Source: Rattus norvegicus (taxonomy: Eukaryota; Chordata; Mammalia; Rodentia; Muridae). From it: a stretch of DNA of 64,000 bases. The stretch spans positions 160,304,976-160,368,975 of the forward strand of contig NC_086021.1 in the NCBI RefSeq assembly GCF_036323735.1, in the 5' to 3' direction. The translations under genes were made by a program, and so were the position numbers. Below, piece after piece: positions 34,723 to 46,764 of this stretch (positions are counted from its first letter, which is position 1; the number at the start of each line of letters is the position of its first letter). A model generated the notes under the pieces. It did no database searches. It worked only from the letters and a program-made list of their open reading frames with translations, and had not been told where the DNA came from.

Positions 34723-36429
34723 GGTCTTAAAGTCCAATCACTTTCATGGAGAGGCTCTATCTAAATGTTATAAAATATTAAAGACTCTTGGCCAAGGAGC
34801 ATTCAGGGAAGTCAAATTGGCTAGCCATATCCTCATGCAGACTATGGTGGCAGTTACAATTCTACAAAAGGGAGAAAGAACACCTTCATAAACTCTACAC
34901 CACATTCATATCATTAATCTTTTGCACATTATCAACAAAAAACTTTATATGGTTTTGGAACACAAAGTGGAAGGAGAGTAGTTGGGCAGAATTTTGGAGT
35001 TTGGCTACGTACCTGACAAAGAACCCCATAGGCTATTTAAGCAAGTGTATGTGCCCTCCAGTATTTTCACTATAAACATTTGCCCACAGGGATATAAAGC
35101 CCAGAAATACGGTAGTGGAAGGCAAATGAAATATAAACCTTATCGATTACAAATTTTGCAAGAAGGTTATCACGGGCTAGAAGCTTGCAGCTTTTGCTGG
35201 GACCCTCCTGACCTGGCCCAGACCTCTCTGAAGGTAAAGGGTATAATGTCCTCATGCAGACTATGGTGGTTGATGTGTGGAGGCCAGGGATGTGCTCTGC
35301 TTTATGTCTAGAGGATGCTGGCCTTTCCAGAAAGATAACTGTGACGACCTAAAGCAGAGTGCCTTGGCAGGACTTCAACAGAACTTTGTGATGTGACTGC
35401 TAACTTGTTAAGTGTGAACTCTGGACAAACGTCAACACTTCATTGCATTTTTACGTTTTCAAAGACTAAAGCATGAAAAAGGAGGTTCTCCCAGTATTTT
35501 TAGAGAGAAAAAAGACAGCAACCCACACCCGACTGTAATGGTCATCATGGGATATAAGCAACAACATACAAAGTAGTGCTTACAGGAGAAAAATATTGAC
35601 CTTGTCATGGCAACATATTTGATGCCAAGGTAACAATAACCCGGGGAAGACAACTCAATAAAAATACCTAAGGCCCAGGCAGGGTGTTAATAGCTTGAAA
35701 CATCCAGGGCCAACCATGAACCAACAAGTGGCTAAGGCAGGGATCTAGGTCGCCTGCCCTTTCCACCTTCATTTGGCCAAATCAACCTGAAAATACTTAG
35801 AAGGGAAAAATAGTAGAATAAGGTACATTATGCCATCCTCCCTGATGGCTTGGAAAAGAAGAGAGTTCCCATTCACAGGATCTGCCCCCAGCTTGTCTAG
35901 AGGGCTCGTGTCACGAGCAGCCCCTAAGGGAAGACGGGGGGCAGTGAGCCTCGATGAAAGCTGTACCAGAGAGTCTTCAGAGGACTGATCACTGGAAATC
36001 TACCCCAGCCAGCCATCCTGGATGTGTCCAAAGCTGGCACAACCAATCCAAAGAGCCAGTGTCCTTACAGGGTGTTTTACCTCATCATGCCTCTGTGGAG
36101 TAATCCCATGTCACTCCACCAACACCCCTTGAAAAGAATAACATGTTGTCCACAGTCCTCACCTCAGTAGGACCTCACAGCATAGCTCAGTGTCATGAAG
36201 ACCACTGCTTCAAAGGACAACATGACCTCACAGGATAGAACACCTTCATTCTACAGGAAGTAGGCCCATGGTGAGGGTCCTCCTGTGCAAGAAAGACACT
36301 CAAGCCCGTCCTCCCTAAACACGCTCCAGTGACACCTTTTTGGCCACTATCCTCCTGTACCCAGAGTCCCCTTTAAAAGAAAGAGTCTGAAGCCCATGAA
36401 AACTGGGGTTAAAAGGGCCTGCCTCAGGT
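34723..36429 (+). pseudogene. Smok-like kinase pseudogene, array unit 3
   Basis: Best preserved N-lobe. LKTLGQGAFREVKLASHILM reads without a break at about 34778-34837; the Gly loop starts at 34790. The beta-3 lysine is replaced by Thr (VAVTIL). The catalytic loop HRDIKPRN is intact at 35085-35108 but a UGA follows within a few codons. At the DFG position the frame reads ITN (TLSITNFARRLSRA). In the C-lobe, PDLSEGKGY is readable near 35219-35245. The UBA segment (about 35537-35640) has a UAG and a shortened start. The tail is heavily shifted and has no long frame. Non-functional as a kinase. Confidence 0.8.
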
Positions 36430-38136
36430 CCTAATGCTCAACCCCTTTGATGAAGAGGCTTTATCTGAACATTATAAAATACTAAAGACCCTTGGACAAG
36501 GAGCATTTATGGAAGTAAAACTGAGAAGCCATTTCCTCACCCAGACTTTGGTATAAGACAGAAAGAACTTTGACCAAATCAGTAATTGCAATTAGAAAAA
36601 CTGTATACCATCCTCACATTATTAATCATTTGCACACTACATAAAAACGTTTATCTGATCCTGGAACAGGAAGTGTGGGCAGTTGTTGGGCAGAATTGTG
36701 GAAACTGGCAACCTACTTGATGAGGAATCCCACAGGCTATTTAAACAAATGGTATGTTCCCTCTAATAGTGTTATCAGAAGTGTATTGCCCTCAGGGAGA
36801 GAAAGCCAGGAAATATTACAGTGAAAGGCAAAGGAAATATACAACTTAGTGGTTCAGATTAGACAAAAAAGACTATCATGGTCCATGAGCTAACAACTCT
36901 CAAACAGACTCCCCGATTTTGTCCCAAAGAACACTTTGAAGGTAAAAGTTATCATGGCCATGCAATCAATGTCTGGAGCTCTCGAGTTCTGCTTTACTTT
37001 ATGTCCACAGGATGCTTCCCTTTCCAGAAAAGTAATCACGGAGAACTAAAGCAGAAGACATTGTGAGGAAAGTACACTGTAAAATTCAAACTGTCACCAG
37101 AACTTGGTGACATGACTGCTAACAAGTTAACTATAAACACTGGACAAAGGCCAACAGTACATGATATTGTGAGCTGTGAGTGGCTAAATCACGACTATTA
37201 CATTTGCCTCATTTCCTCTAAGGAGAATACGGACAGCCTGCCAGACCACACTGTAATGGTCAACACGGGTGTCATGGCATATGAGCAATGGGAGATGACA
37301 GAAGTTTTACTGGAGAAAAAGTTCGACCATGTGATGGCGCCAAAGCTGATGCTGGGGCAACAATAACCCTGGGAAGAAAACTCAATAAAAACCTAAACCC
37401 AAGCGGTGGGATTGAGTCTTGAACCATATAGGGCCAACCAGAAATAGCAAATGGCTATAAGGAGGGGATCTAGTGTGCCTGCCTTCCCACCTGCCTTTGG
37501 TCAACCCAACTGGAATTCCTTAAAATGGAAAAAGAGCTGAATGAGGTACAGTATGCCACCCACCCTGAAATGCTTGAGCAAGTAGAGAACTCCCCTTCCC
37601 AGAATCTGCCCCTGCCTTGTCCACAAGGCTCTCTTCATGAGCAGCATCTGAGGGGAGACAGAGAGCAGTGATACCTCAGATGAAGGCTGTACCAGAGAAC
37701 CTTCAGGAGATTTCATCCTTGGAAATCTATTCCAGCCAGTCATCCGTGGATGTGTCCAAACTGGCTATAATAATTCAAAGAGTAAAATGTACAACCTCTT
37801 AATTGCCTCTGACCAGGAAGCCCAGTGTAAGTGCACCAACTTATCCAGTGGAAAAATCAACTCACTCTTCCACAAACTTCACCTCAGGGATCTTCCCACA
37901 CTGCTTCCTGACATGACTCACTCTGGTTCAAGGAACAACATGACTTCTTAGTACAGATCACCTGCATTCTGCAGCAAGGAAGCCATGGGTCAGGATCCCA
38001 CTGTACAAGAAACGGCATGGAGCCTGTCCTCCCACATATGCCCAAGAGACACCTTCACAATTGCTATAAGACTTTAGGAAGGACACCCTTAAAAGTGGGC
38101 ATAGAAGACCCTGAATAATGGGGTCATAATAGGCCT
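36430..38136 (+). pseudogene. Smok-like kinase pseudogene, array unit 4
   Basis: The only unit with a clear family-like start: an ATG at 36434 opens MLNPFDEEALSEHYKILKTL, then GQGAFMEV, ending at UAA 36554-36556. This is 40 codons, with the N-terminus and Gly loop colinear with the family. The catalytic loop reads LRERKPGN (His and Asp lost). A 62-codon frame (36878-37066) contains FEGKSYHGHAINVWSSRVLL and YFMSTGCFPFQ, the subdomain IX-X part. The next frame (37112-37366) contains QRPTVHDIVSCEWL (subdomain XI) and EKKFDHVMAPKLMLGQQ (last UBA helix). The tail has frameshifts. Inactivated. Confidence 0.8.
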
Positions 38137-39396
38137 GTGTCAGACCTAAGGTCCAAAAACTTTGATGAAGAGGCTTTATATGAACAGTATAAAGTCTTAA
38201 ATACCCTTGGTCAAGGAGCATCTGGGAAGGAAAATTGAATAACCACCTCCTCATGCAGACTATGGAAGCAGTTAACATCCTAACAAAAAGAAGAACACAC
38301 TCATCAAATCAGAAACTGAAATGATAAAATCCCTATTCTACCCTCATATTATTAAAGTTTTGCAAATTATCGTGAAAAACATTTATATGCATCTGGAACA
38401 CAAAGTGGAAGGAGAGTTACTGGGCATAATTTTGGAGTCTGGCTATCTACCTGAGCAAGAATCCCATAGGCTATTTAAGCAAATGGCATCTGCCCTACAG
38501 TATTGTCACTGTAAACATAGTGCCCACAGGGATTTAAAGCAATAAAGGAATGGTTACAGGAGAAAAAGTATGGCCATGTCACGGCAACCTACTTGATGCT
38601 GAGGCAACAGTCACCCTGGGAAGACAACTCAATAAAAAAGCCAGCAGTGGGATCAAAACTTGAAACGTTCAATTCCAACCATGAAACAAAAAAAGGCTAT
38701 GAGGAGGGTATCTAGCCTGCCAAGCCTTCCCTCCTCCATGATCTCCAATCAGCCTGAAAACACTGAGAATGGAGATGAGAGTAGAATGAGGTACAATATG
38801 CCACACACCCTAACATGCTTAAACAAGAAGAGACATCCAATTTACAGAAACTGCCATCAGTTTGTCCACTAGGTTCAATGCATGATCAGCACACGTGGGT
38901 TAGGGGAGAGAGGCAGAGAGCAGAGAGCCTCAGGTGAGAGCTGAGAGTCTTCAGAGGATTCATCACCGGAAACTCCCTCCAGCCATCCATCCATGGATGT
39001 GTCCAAAGCTGGCTCTAACAATTCAAACAGCAAAGTGTCCTCACAGGATCCTTTATCTCCTCATGCCTCTTGGAGTAAGACCAGTGAGGGCACCAAGTAC
39101 CCAGTGAAAAGTAAACACACATTTCCACAAACATCACCTCATCAGGAACCCATGGGACAGTTCCACAATGTGATTACCACTGGCTCAAAGGACAACATGA
39201 CCTCACAGGATAGATTTCCTCCATTTCCAGCAAAGAGTCCCAGGCTGAGGATCCCACTATACAAGGAACAGAGTCAAGCCTTTCTTTCCCAAATACACCT
39301 AGGGGACAGCTTTGTGGCAGATATCAGACTGCACCCAGGGCCCCCTCTAAAAGGTAGCTATGGAATACCCTGAAGAATTGGGTTATAAAAGACCAG
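38137..39396 (+). pseudogene. Smok-like kinase pseudogene, array unit 5, internally deleted
   Basis: Shorter than its neighbours by about 450 bp. A 74-codon frame (38321-38545) carries YPHIIKVLQIIVKNIYMHLE, GELLGIILESGYLPEQESHR and LFKQMASALQYCHCK, then HRDLK (38525-38539). It stops two codons later. The next bases (38548 on) already match the UBA third helix (EKKYGHVTATYLMLRQQ), so activation loop, DFG, APE and the rest of the C-lobe are deleted. The tail is open for 126 codons (38993-39373). It is the last unit of the array. Confidence 0.8.
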
Positions 39397-41189
39397 TAAA
39401 CCTTATGTTGCTGCTTGCCAATCTGAGAGGATGGATAGACAGCAACAAAATCCAGGCTGTGAGTTAAAAGGCAGGTGGTGGCATCCAAGGTGAGAGGCAA
39501 CTGGAACAGGCTATAATGTACTTTTACATCTATCTTTTTAGAAAGATATCTGTTACTTTAAGGAAAAGGATTTATTGATGTTATCTGCATAAAGATTAAC
39601 TTGCAGAATTCAGTTCTTTCTTTACACCATGTCTGTCCTGGGGAGTGGATTAAGGTTCCTAGGTAAGCAGCAAATTAACTCTCATAACTATTTCCTGGAT
39701 TAAATGAAAGATATTATGAAAGTCCACATTTTAGGGCTTGGTGATAATATATTATCTCACCAGAAATCCAACCCCACAGTATATTTTTCCTGAGTAACTA
39801 GGCTTCATGTGGGGAGCAGAGAAATGTCTAGTGAGGCTGGGCAAGGATGCTGGAGAAGGGTGGGTGAAGGGATCCATGGAGAACTCAAGAGGAATCAGCC
39901 TGAGAGCGTGTGCCATCACAGGGCCTGCAAGATTCTACTACGTGGCCCCTTTCTATTTGAAGTGTACTTGGAAGCATTTTACTTTCTGGAAAATGAAACC
40001 AGAGAGTAGATAGCAGCTTGCTGAGAATGAGGACAGGTGTAGGAGAGAATCAGGTAGGAATTTCCTAGGGTTATGTGCCAGAGGGCAGCCATGACTACAT
40101 CATAGGCTTTAACTAAGGGCGAACTATTTCTGTATCTGCACATGAGCAGTGGATCTATGGGTGCATACCCTTCTCAGATCCTTTGGGACCTGAGGACTGA
40201 ACAAAGATTCTAAGAGATAGGTCTGAGCTCATGATTTACCTCTCTCTGCCCTCTAGGTAGGTTCATAATGGCTGGTGTTGTCACAATTGTGTCAGCCAAG
40301 TGAGGAGCTCCATGGAACTAAGAAGTATTATAAAGAAGGTACCAAGGAATGTGGGTCATCATCAGGAAAACAGGCCTCAATAGACCTTGCAGGCATGGTG
40401 AGAACTTCAGCTGCTTGCCTCCAGATGTACCTGTGAGCCATTAGGAGAGACAGTAGGCACTGGAAGCAGAAGAGTACCTCAGAGTGCCTGACCTCTTTGC
40501 ATTTGTGTCCAAGATTATTATTGCTGACAAGAATAGAGAGAAACAGAGCAATGATGAGGCAGGGAATGTCCATCTAGTGCTCATAAGTGAAGAGAGGGGG
40601 GACAAGAACAGGCGAGTCCACTCCCTAGGGTGCAGCTCTCAAAACCATCCTGGCTTGCTAGACAGCTTGCTCCCAACCCACCAATATTCAGAACCCTTCA
40701 CAATTCATCCAATCACTGTTGTTGGTGAGCTTCCTTTTTGCTCTGCATGCTGCAACTTCTGAATGCACTCTTCTGTACTGTATATCTGGACAGACTGCAA
40801 AACACAAACACCTATACAAACCCCCCTCCAGATGTACCTATAGACAGTTGATGCTGGTGAAATTTGCTTCAAATGGAGGGAATCTCCATGCTAAACAAAG
40901 TCATTTCATAATTCATGTGCCTGTAGATGTCCCTCCAAGTCAGTTTTCCCTCATGTCCATGCTCATTTGAAACACTTTCCACCTCCTCTTCTACTTCGTA
41001 GGAGACGTTTGCCATGCCACGCTGCACACTTTGTCTCGGGGTGTCTGACTGCATGAAAGGTGAGGCACACGCTGTGCGTTGAGTAGAGTCAAGGTGAAGT
41101 CTGCAGTGTTTGACAGCTGAAGTCAGAGCGGGAGCTGGTTCCAAGCTTGATCCTGGATAAGAACCTGTTGATGGAAAAGCAATTGAGAC
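39397..41189. other. Unassigned DNA downstream of the kinase array
   Basis: No gene seen. The 126-codon open frame on the minus strand (40869-41249) and the 92-codon plus frame (40484-40762) have no recognisable domain. No named repeat recognised. Confidence 0.35.
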
Positions 41190-42350
41190 CCTCTGGTCTG
41201 ACACTGAGGGCTTTCCTTTGGGTGGCTTATGGTCTCCCGCCACCCTCATCTGCCCAAGAAAAGTCAGGGACTTAAGGTGTCAGATTCATACTCCTCTTTA
41301 GCCCCACTCTCTTGCATTTCTTATTTTCAACAGTATTTCACACAAAGACCTATGCTGCTTTTTTTCTGATATCCTGTAAGGATGTTGCTGCTATGAAGTT
41401 TTATGTCCCCAGGCAGCAGGCTCGCTCAGAAAGTCTGGTGCCTTTGCTGACTGTAAGACCCTGTGCTGAGGCCACCAAAGAACTCCTGGGACCACACTCA
41501 ACAAGGCACAAAGCCTGAGGCCAGCCTCATCTGCATGGAACATAGGGAAGGAGGTGTCCCTCAATCCAAGACTCCGGTTAGCATGGGGACACACAGAGAC
41601 ACAGATGATGATCCCTTGTTCAAACATGGGGAAGGCATGGTTGGTCTACACTTGTTGATCTCACCCAAACCCCCCGTTTTCAGGTCTCCCTGATGGAAGA
41701 GTCTTCTGCTGATTGGCAGATAAGTAGTGCCAGATCTAGAAGAGCACAGAAGAATTCCATCAGCCAGATGGACTGGGAACAACAAGAGAAGAAAACCATG
41801 TTCTGATCCCAGGTCACCCATCTCTTTATCCTATTTGTTGTGGGAGAAGACTATGTGAGGAAAGTTAGAGACCTTCCTCATTGTGTACACTTTTCCATTC
41901 TCTTGTCAGGAATCAAGTCATCAGAGTGAGGTGCTTCTCAAGCCCCCACCATCCACCACCTCCACTGTTGGGTGTATGGGGCAAGAAGAGTGGTTTTACT
42001 GACCCCTCAGTTTCATAAGGATGGACACCACTTCCCCTGTAAGAAGTCTCAATAAAGATGGCTACCTGCATGTGCCAGGCATACAAGTCAAATAGAACAT
42101 CGAGGCATTGTGTAGGACACCTGGGGGACTCTTTATAGCAGTGACATTAACCAATACTTACAGCAGTGAAATATGGAGATATCCTGTCAAAATTTTGAGA
42201 TATTGAAAGCTGAATGATTTCTTATCTTAGGCAGTCTATGTTTGAGAGAAGATCAGCCACTGAGTCCTCAGAGAGCTGAGTTTAATTTCATAGGCAGAAG
42301 TGTTACCAAGAGTGTGACACACAGGAACCTGGACAGAAAAATAGGACATA
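41190..42350 (+). repeat. 1.2-kb duplicated block, copy E2
   Basis: Direct-orientation partner of E1 (20300-21480), about 21 kb away. It flanks the kinase array on the downstream side, with E1 upstream. The alignment carries small indels throughout, so the duplication is not recent. Contents are otherwise unidentified. Confidence 0.7.
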
Positions 42351-42409
42351 ACTCTGAACACGTAGCCTATTGCCTTAGTATACTGAACTTTGTGTGTTTA
42401 AAACATTTG

Positions 42410-42501
42410 GGGGTTGGGGATTTAGCTCAGTGGTAGAGCGCTTGCCTAGGAAGCGCAAGGCTCTGGGTTCGGTCCCCAGCTCCGAAAAAAAAAAAAGAAC
42501 A
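42410..42501 (+). repeat. ID SINE with target-site duplication
   Basis: Near-consensus ID core with A-rich tail. Flanked by AAAACATTTG at 42400-42409 and 42502-42511. It lies just beyond block E2 and has no counterpart in E1. Confidence 0.95.
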
Positions 42502-42851
42502 AAAACATTTGTTGTGGTATAATAATTTATATCTTATAAATCTACAGATACTGAACTTAGCATGTATTTCTTGTGAATGAACAATTATCCCAGTGGTGAG
42601 AGCACAGTAATTCTCCAGGATGCACTGTGGACTTCATCCATTACGGCTCTGCCCACGTCCTCCTACATACTGCCTGGTCTGCATCCTAGAGACATCTTTC
42701 CATCCCACTATTGTTTACCACCAGTAGAGACTTGTTTTAGGCTTCAATTAGGCACCCTTTCCCTCTCCTTTAAACATTATTTTTCTTAGCATAATGTCCT
42801 TCAAGTTTACCCAGTGTGACCACAAAGCTCCATATCCCTCTCCCCTTTATA

Positions 42852-42950
42852 TTTCTGAGACAATGTCTTGCTGTATAGCCGAGACTGACTTACAACTGCT
42901 GACCCTCCTGCTCAGAATCCTGGGTGCTGTGGTGAGAGGTTTGCACCTTC
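42852..42950 (-). repeat. B1 SINE fragment (diverged)
   Basis: Minus-strand B1: TGAGACAATGTCTTGCTGTAT, CTGCTCAGAATCCTGGGTGCTG. Confidence 0.6.
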
Positions 42951-43519
42951 TTCCTCAAGAAACAGGTGGAAATAGGGTTGACACTTTTTTTTTTACAGGA
43001 TTAGGTTTTGAGTCCTTTTGAAATACTGTCAATACTCTCTGAAGTCGCCTTATCCCAGTGTCTTCAAAAACCTACTTGTCATTGGGTGTGGAGAGTTTCA
43101 CCAGGGCCTTGACAACTGTTCCCAAAGCACTGACTTATGTAGCCTCAACTTGTATTTCTGCCCTGCCATTCATATTCTGTTGAGGGGTCAGAGTTTTCTT
43201 CAGGGCACAAAGGATGCTCCGTGTGTCGTGTGAACAGGTAATGGAGAGGCTTCCAAGATGGCAGGAGTCCTGGCCTCTTGCAACCAAATCACTGTGGGAA
43301 GAAACAAAGAAACCAGTTAATGTGCCTACTTGTGGGGGTGCAGCCAGCTGGGGCCATCTGGCAGGTCCATTTTTGGTGTTGTGAGGGATCTTATGCTGTG
43401 CTGTATCAGTTCTTCACTCTCTGGACTCTGGTTGTCTCCATAGCTTGGCTCTCATATGTGTCTGACACATGGCCCAGTGCAGAAGTCTCTGACATTCTGA
43501 GATCCTTTTCTTGGTACAT
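42951..43519. other. Unassigned DNA
   Basis: No gene seen. Overlapping short open frames only. Confidence 0.35.
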
Positions 43520-43940
43520 ACTTAATTTTGGGATGCCTGGATCACAGGAAAACATGGTTTCACCTTTTGAGGAATCTCCACACTGTGTTTTATGATTGTT
43601 ATATCAATTTTTGCTCTGCCAGCAGTGTGCAAGGGTTGTCAATTCACACTCAGGTTATCTTTTGTCTTTTAATAATGTCCACACTAGTTCATATGTTGAC
43701 ATTTATGACAACTCAATTATCAATGGTTGGCCATATTTCCTGGACACATCAGTTCAGTTCACAAAGTTCTAACCTTGGTGAGTTTCTCCTACTTTCCCAA
43801 TAGCAATTTCAGAATGTCAGATCTTACGTTAAGGTCTTCTATCCTTTTGAAGTTGATTTTTATGCAGGCAGAGATGAAGATCTAGTTTCACTCGTCTACA
43901 TTAAATGCCAAGTTTTTTCTATCACCATTTGAGGTGTATA
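43520..43940 (-). mobile_element. Ancient LINE-1 fragment
   Basis: Minus-strand old mammalian LINE-1. Plus-strand landmarks are TTTTGAGGAATCTCCACACTG, GCCAGCAGTGTGCAAGGGTT, CCTTTTGAAGTTGATTTTTATGCA, ATCTAGTTTCACTCGTCTACAT and CTATCACCATTTGA. Confidence 0.65.
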
Positions 43941-44424
43941 TAGGAAATTTGACACCATTCTGGGCTAAACAGTGAGACTCTATCTATATATAAATATATG
44001 AATAGAAAATGTAAAAGACAGATATCTAGATTTACCTTAAAATAGTTTTTCTTTTCTTAATAAACAATCTGTTTGTAAAACATAATCAGGAAGATATTCA
44101 CACAGGAGCCGGGTCAGCTTCTTCATTCCTAAACTGTGCCATGGGTAGATGTGAGCTCTGTTTAAGGAATAATTTGAGTGTTTTGTACAGCATTTGTTAG
44201 TTAGAGACCTGGGAAAAATGGAAGTCAGTCTATATGCAGAAATGTTTGTCTATCATCTTTTGACATTAAAAAAATTAAGAATGTCATTTAATTGATACAG
44301 TTGGATCTTTCTGTAATCTTGAGAACTTGGTCTACACTCACGACAGATTCAGGCAAAGATTTAGCAGAGCTTAAAACATCAATGAGCATCTCATCCACAG
44401 TTATAAAAATCTGGAGTCTGTGTC
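43941..44424. other. Unassigned AT-rich DNA
   Basis: No gene or repeat recognised. Confidence 0.35.
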
Positions 44425-44600
44425 GTTTGAAAAATTGGTTAAGAGCCTTTTCTGCTGATAAAGGGATGGAGGTTCAATTCCTGGCACCCACAAAGGGTGG
44501 CTCACAACTGGTATAATTTTAACTCCATGTATCCAACATCTCTGGCCTCCATGGGTACCTGCACTCATATGCACTTGCAAAAGTTTCATCTTCCACGTTG
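44425..44600 (+). repeat. B3/B2-type SINE
   Basis: tRNA-like head GGTTAAGAGCCTTTTCTGCTGA, GGAGGTTCAATTCCTGGCACCCAC, GGTGGCTCACAACTGGTATAA, then GTACCTGCACTCATATGCACTT. Confidence 0.8.
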
Positions 44601-46086
44601 ATAGTAAGAACACTTTTGGCTTTCTGTAGGATTCCACTAAGGAAGTTCAGGCTGAGCCACGGGAAGCAAAATGCCATTCTGCAGAGCCCTTCTGAGGAAA
44701 CTGCCATTGTATGCCCAGAGCCCTACAAATACAATGGTGCTGGAAGTGCATGAATGGAAATGCCCAAATTTTACACATCTTGTGTTCTGCCTCCCAGTGC
44801 AAAGAGACCACCATGCTTGGGTCAAATCAAAATCATGGTAGAGCTAAGTAGATTTCACTACCATGTGCTCTTGGGATGCTCTCTTGTTCACAGTGTGGAT
44901 GCATCATCTCTTAATAAATAATGATGGCTTATTACAAAGGGTAGGAAGTAGAAGGTGGGAGCTTCAGTAGAGAGATCAGAACTCCAGGAAATAGTCCGAG
45001 GTGGGTGATGTGACCCGGATGAACTCTGAAGAAGTTGGACATACGGAATTAAGGAGAGGTAACCAGCCATGTGGCAGATAGAATGTAATTTAAATGGGTT
45101 AAATAAGCAAAGAGAATAGATGAGCTCTTACTGTTGAGAATGCAAAGAAACATACCTGAAACCTTTAACCCCCCAAATGTTCAGGCTTTTCATTCAAATG
45201 TTTGTTCTTCTCCTTAACAGGAATGCCAGAAATGATATTTGTGCCTTTTATCTCAAATTTTTCATAATTATTTATTTAAACATTTATTTTTCTCCCTGAC
45301 AGGAATTCCTGAAACTATTTTCATGCCTTCTAAATAAAATTGCCCTAAAAATTTACAAGGTGTTTAAAATTCCTTTTAAGCTTCAAAAACATATTTAACC
45401 TACTTGCCCAGGTCAAACCAAATATGTTAATAATTTAGTCCCTAATTAACAACCAATTTCCTTTTACAAACAAATTGTCACTGCCTATCCCAGATACATA
45501 ATTAACATGGTTTTTTTTCCCCTCAGCTATATAAAGCAGATGAATTCTCAACTCTTTATCTCTGGTTTCTTTAATACAACACAGATAATTCCCCACTCAA
45601 AGGATTTCTACCAGGACTAAATTCCTCAAACACCCTTGTCTTTTTTCTAGGACCATAACGTCAGACCAGCAATGTGCTCACAATCAAGCTGTTTCAGGCT
45701 TCACATAGACCCTACCCACCCTATGCAGACGTCCTTCTGCTGTCATCCTGCTCCCCTGCTGTGATTACTCTACAGGTTTATCACTACAAAACGGGGAAAT
45801 AGAGTGCCGCTGCCACAGCCAGACAGAGAGACCCATCAGCCATCTCCTTGGTCCTGCCTGGGGCTATAAAGTTACCTTGGTCCAGATACATCTGACTGAA
45901 GGCTTCCAAGACCAGCAGATGGTCAGACCCACAGATGACAGCTGAGACCCACAGAAGACAGACTTGGGAACTTGCAGCAACAGATGAACTCTTCTGCCTG
46001 AGCCTAATGGCTATGGAAGTTGGGAACATAATACATAAAATGTTATGTCTATATCAATAAATCAAATGTTGTTAAAAATCGATGTT
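44601..46086. other. Unassigned DNA; TATA-like box in possible LTR
   Basis: A TATATAAAG box at about 45527 lies downstream of an AT-rich region and upstream of GC-richer sequence, a layout compatible with an LTR or an isolated chance match. AGGAATGCC/AGGAATTCC with CCTTAACAG/CCTGACAGG repeats occurs at about 45215-45310. No partner LTR was found. Confidence 0.3.
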
Positions 46087-46264
46087 AACACACAGGAGCA
46101 TTCAAGGGAAATGCATGCAGAGAGTGTAGTGGTGAGGAGTCAAAAGCCAAGAGACATCTGGGATTGCAAACCAGCATCTGAAGCTTACATGCTCTCTAAG
46201 AGCTTCCAGTATGCCCATCCCTGACAAGACCTTGGTTTTAAACTCCTAGACACCAGAGTGTGAG

Positions 46265-46324
46265 ACAATAGATTTATCTTAATTCAAGTTTGTTACAATA
46301 GATTTATCTTAATTCAAGTTTGTT
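46265..46324. repeat. Exact 30-bp tandem duplication in segment B
   Basis: Two identical 30-bp units start at 46265 and 46295 (each begins ACAATAGATTTATCTTAATT). C has one unit at the same place (about 63140-63170). Confidence 0.97.
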
Positions 46325-46764
46325 ACATCAGCCTAGGAATGCCAATTCCTCTCCCTCCCCTGACACCATTCCACCATCAATTGCTGGGATATCCTTCCAT
46401 AATGAAAAAGAGGTCTTTAAAAACATGGAGTAACCTGCTAAGATAGGTACAAAAATGTAGTGGGCAAAGCTGTGAGCTACTTTACAAATCAAGTAAGGAA
46501 ATGAAACAGTGCTAAACTGTCTACTACACCTAGCTTAAAAAAACAATCCTTGCACCCAGGAAGCTCATACAGGGAATAAAACAATAATGGTCTCCCGCGG
46601 TGAATACTTGTATTAGGTAGACATTAGATATTTTAGTTAAATGTGCTGTCTAAAATTTTAGACATATACTGCATTTAAACCCTTTTCACCTGAAACAACC
46701 GTCTCCCCGAGCGCACAGCCCAGGAGTCCAGAGGAGTCCTCCAAGTACAGGCAGCAGCACCGCA

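Noticed and set aside
40869..41249. 126-codon minus-strand frame downstream of the kinase array
   Set aside because: No recognisable domain; overlaps the left edge of block E2, whose partner E1 does not preserve it.
45500..45600. TATA-box promoter at about 45527
   Set aside because: Single motif in AT-rich DNA with no downstream gene; kept only as a remark.
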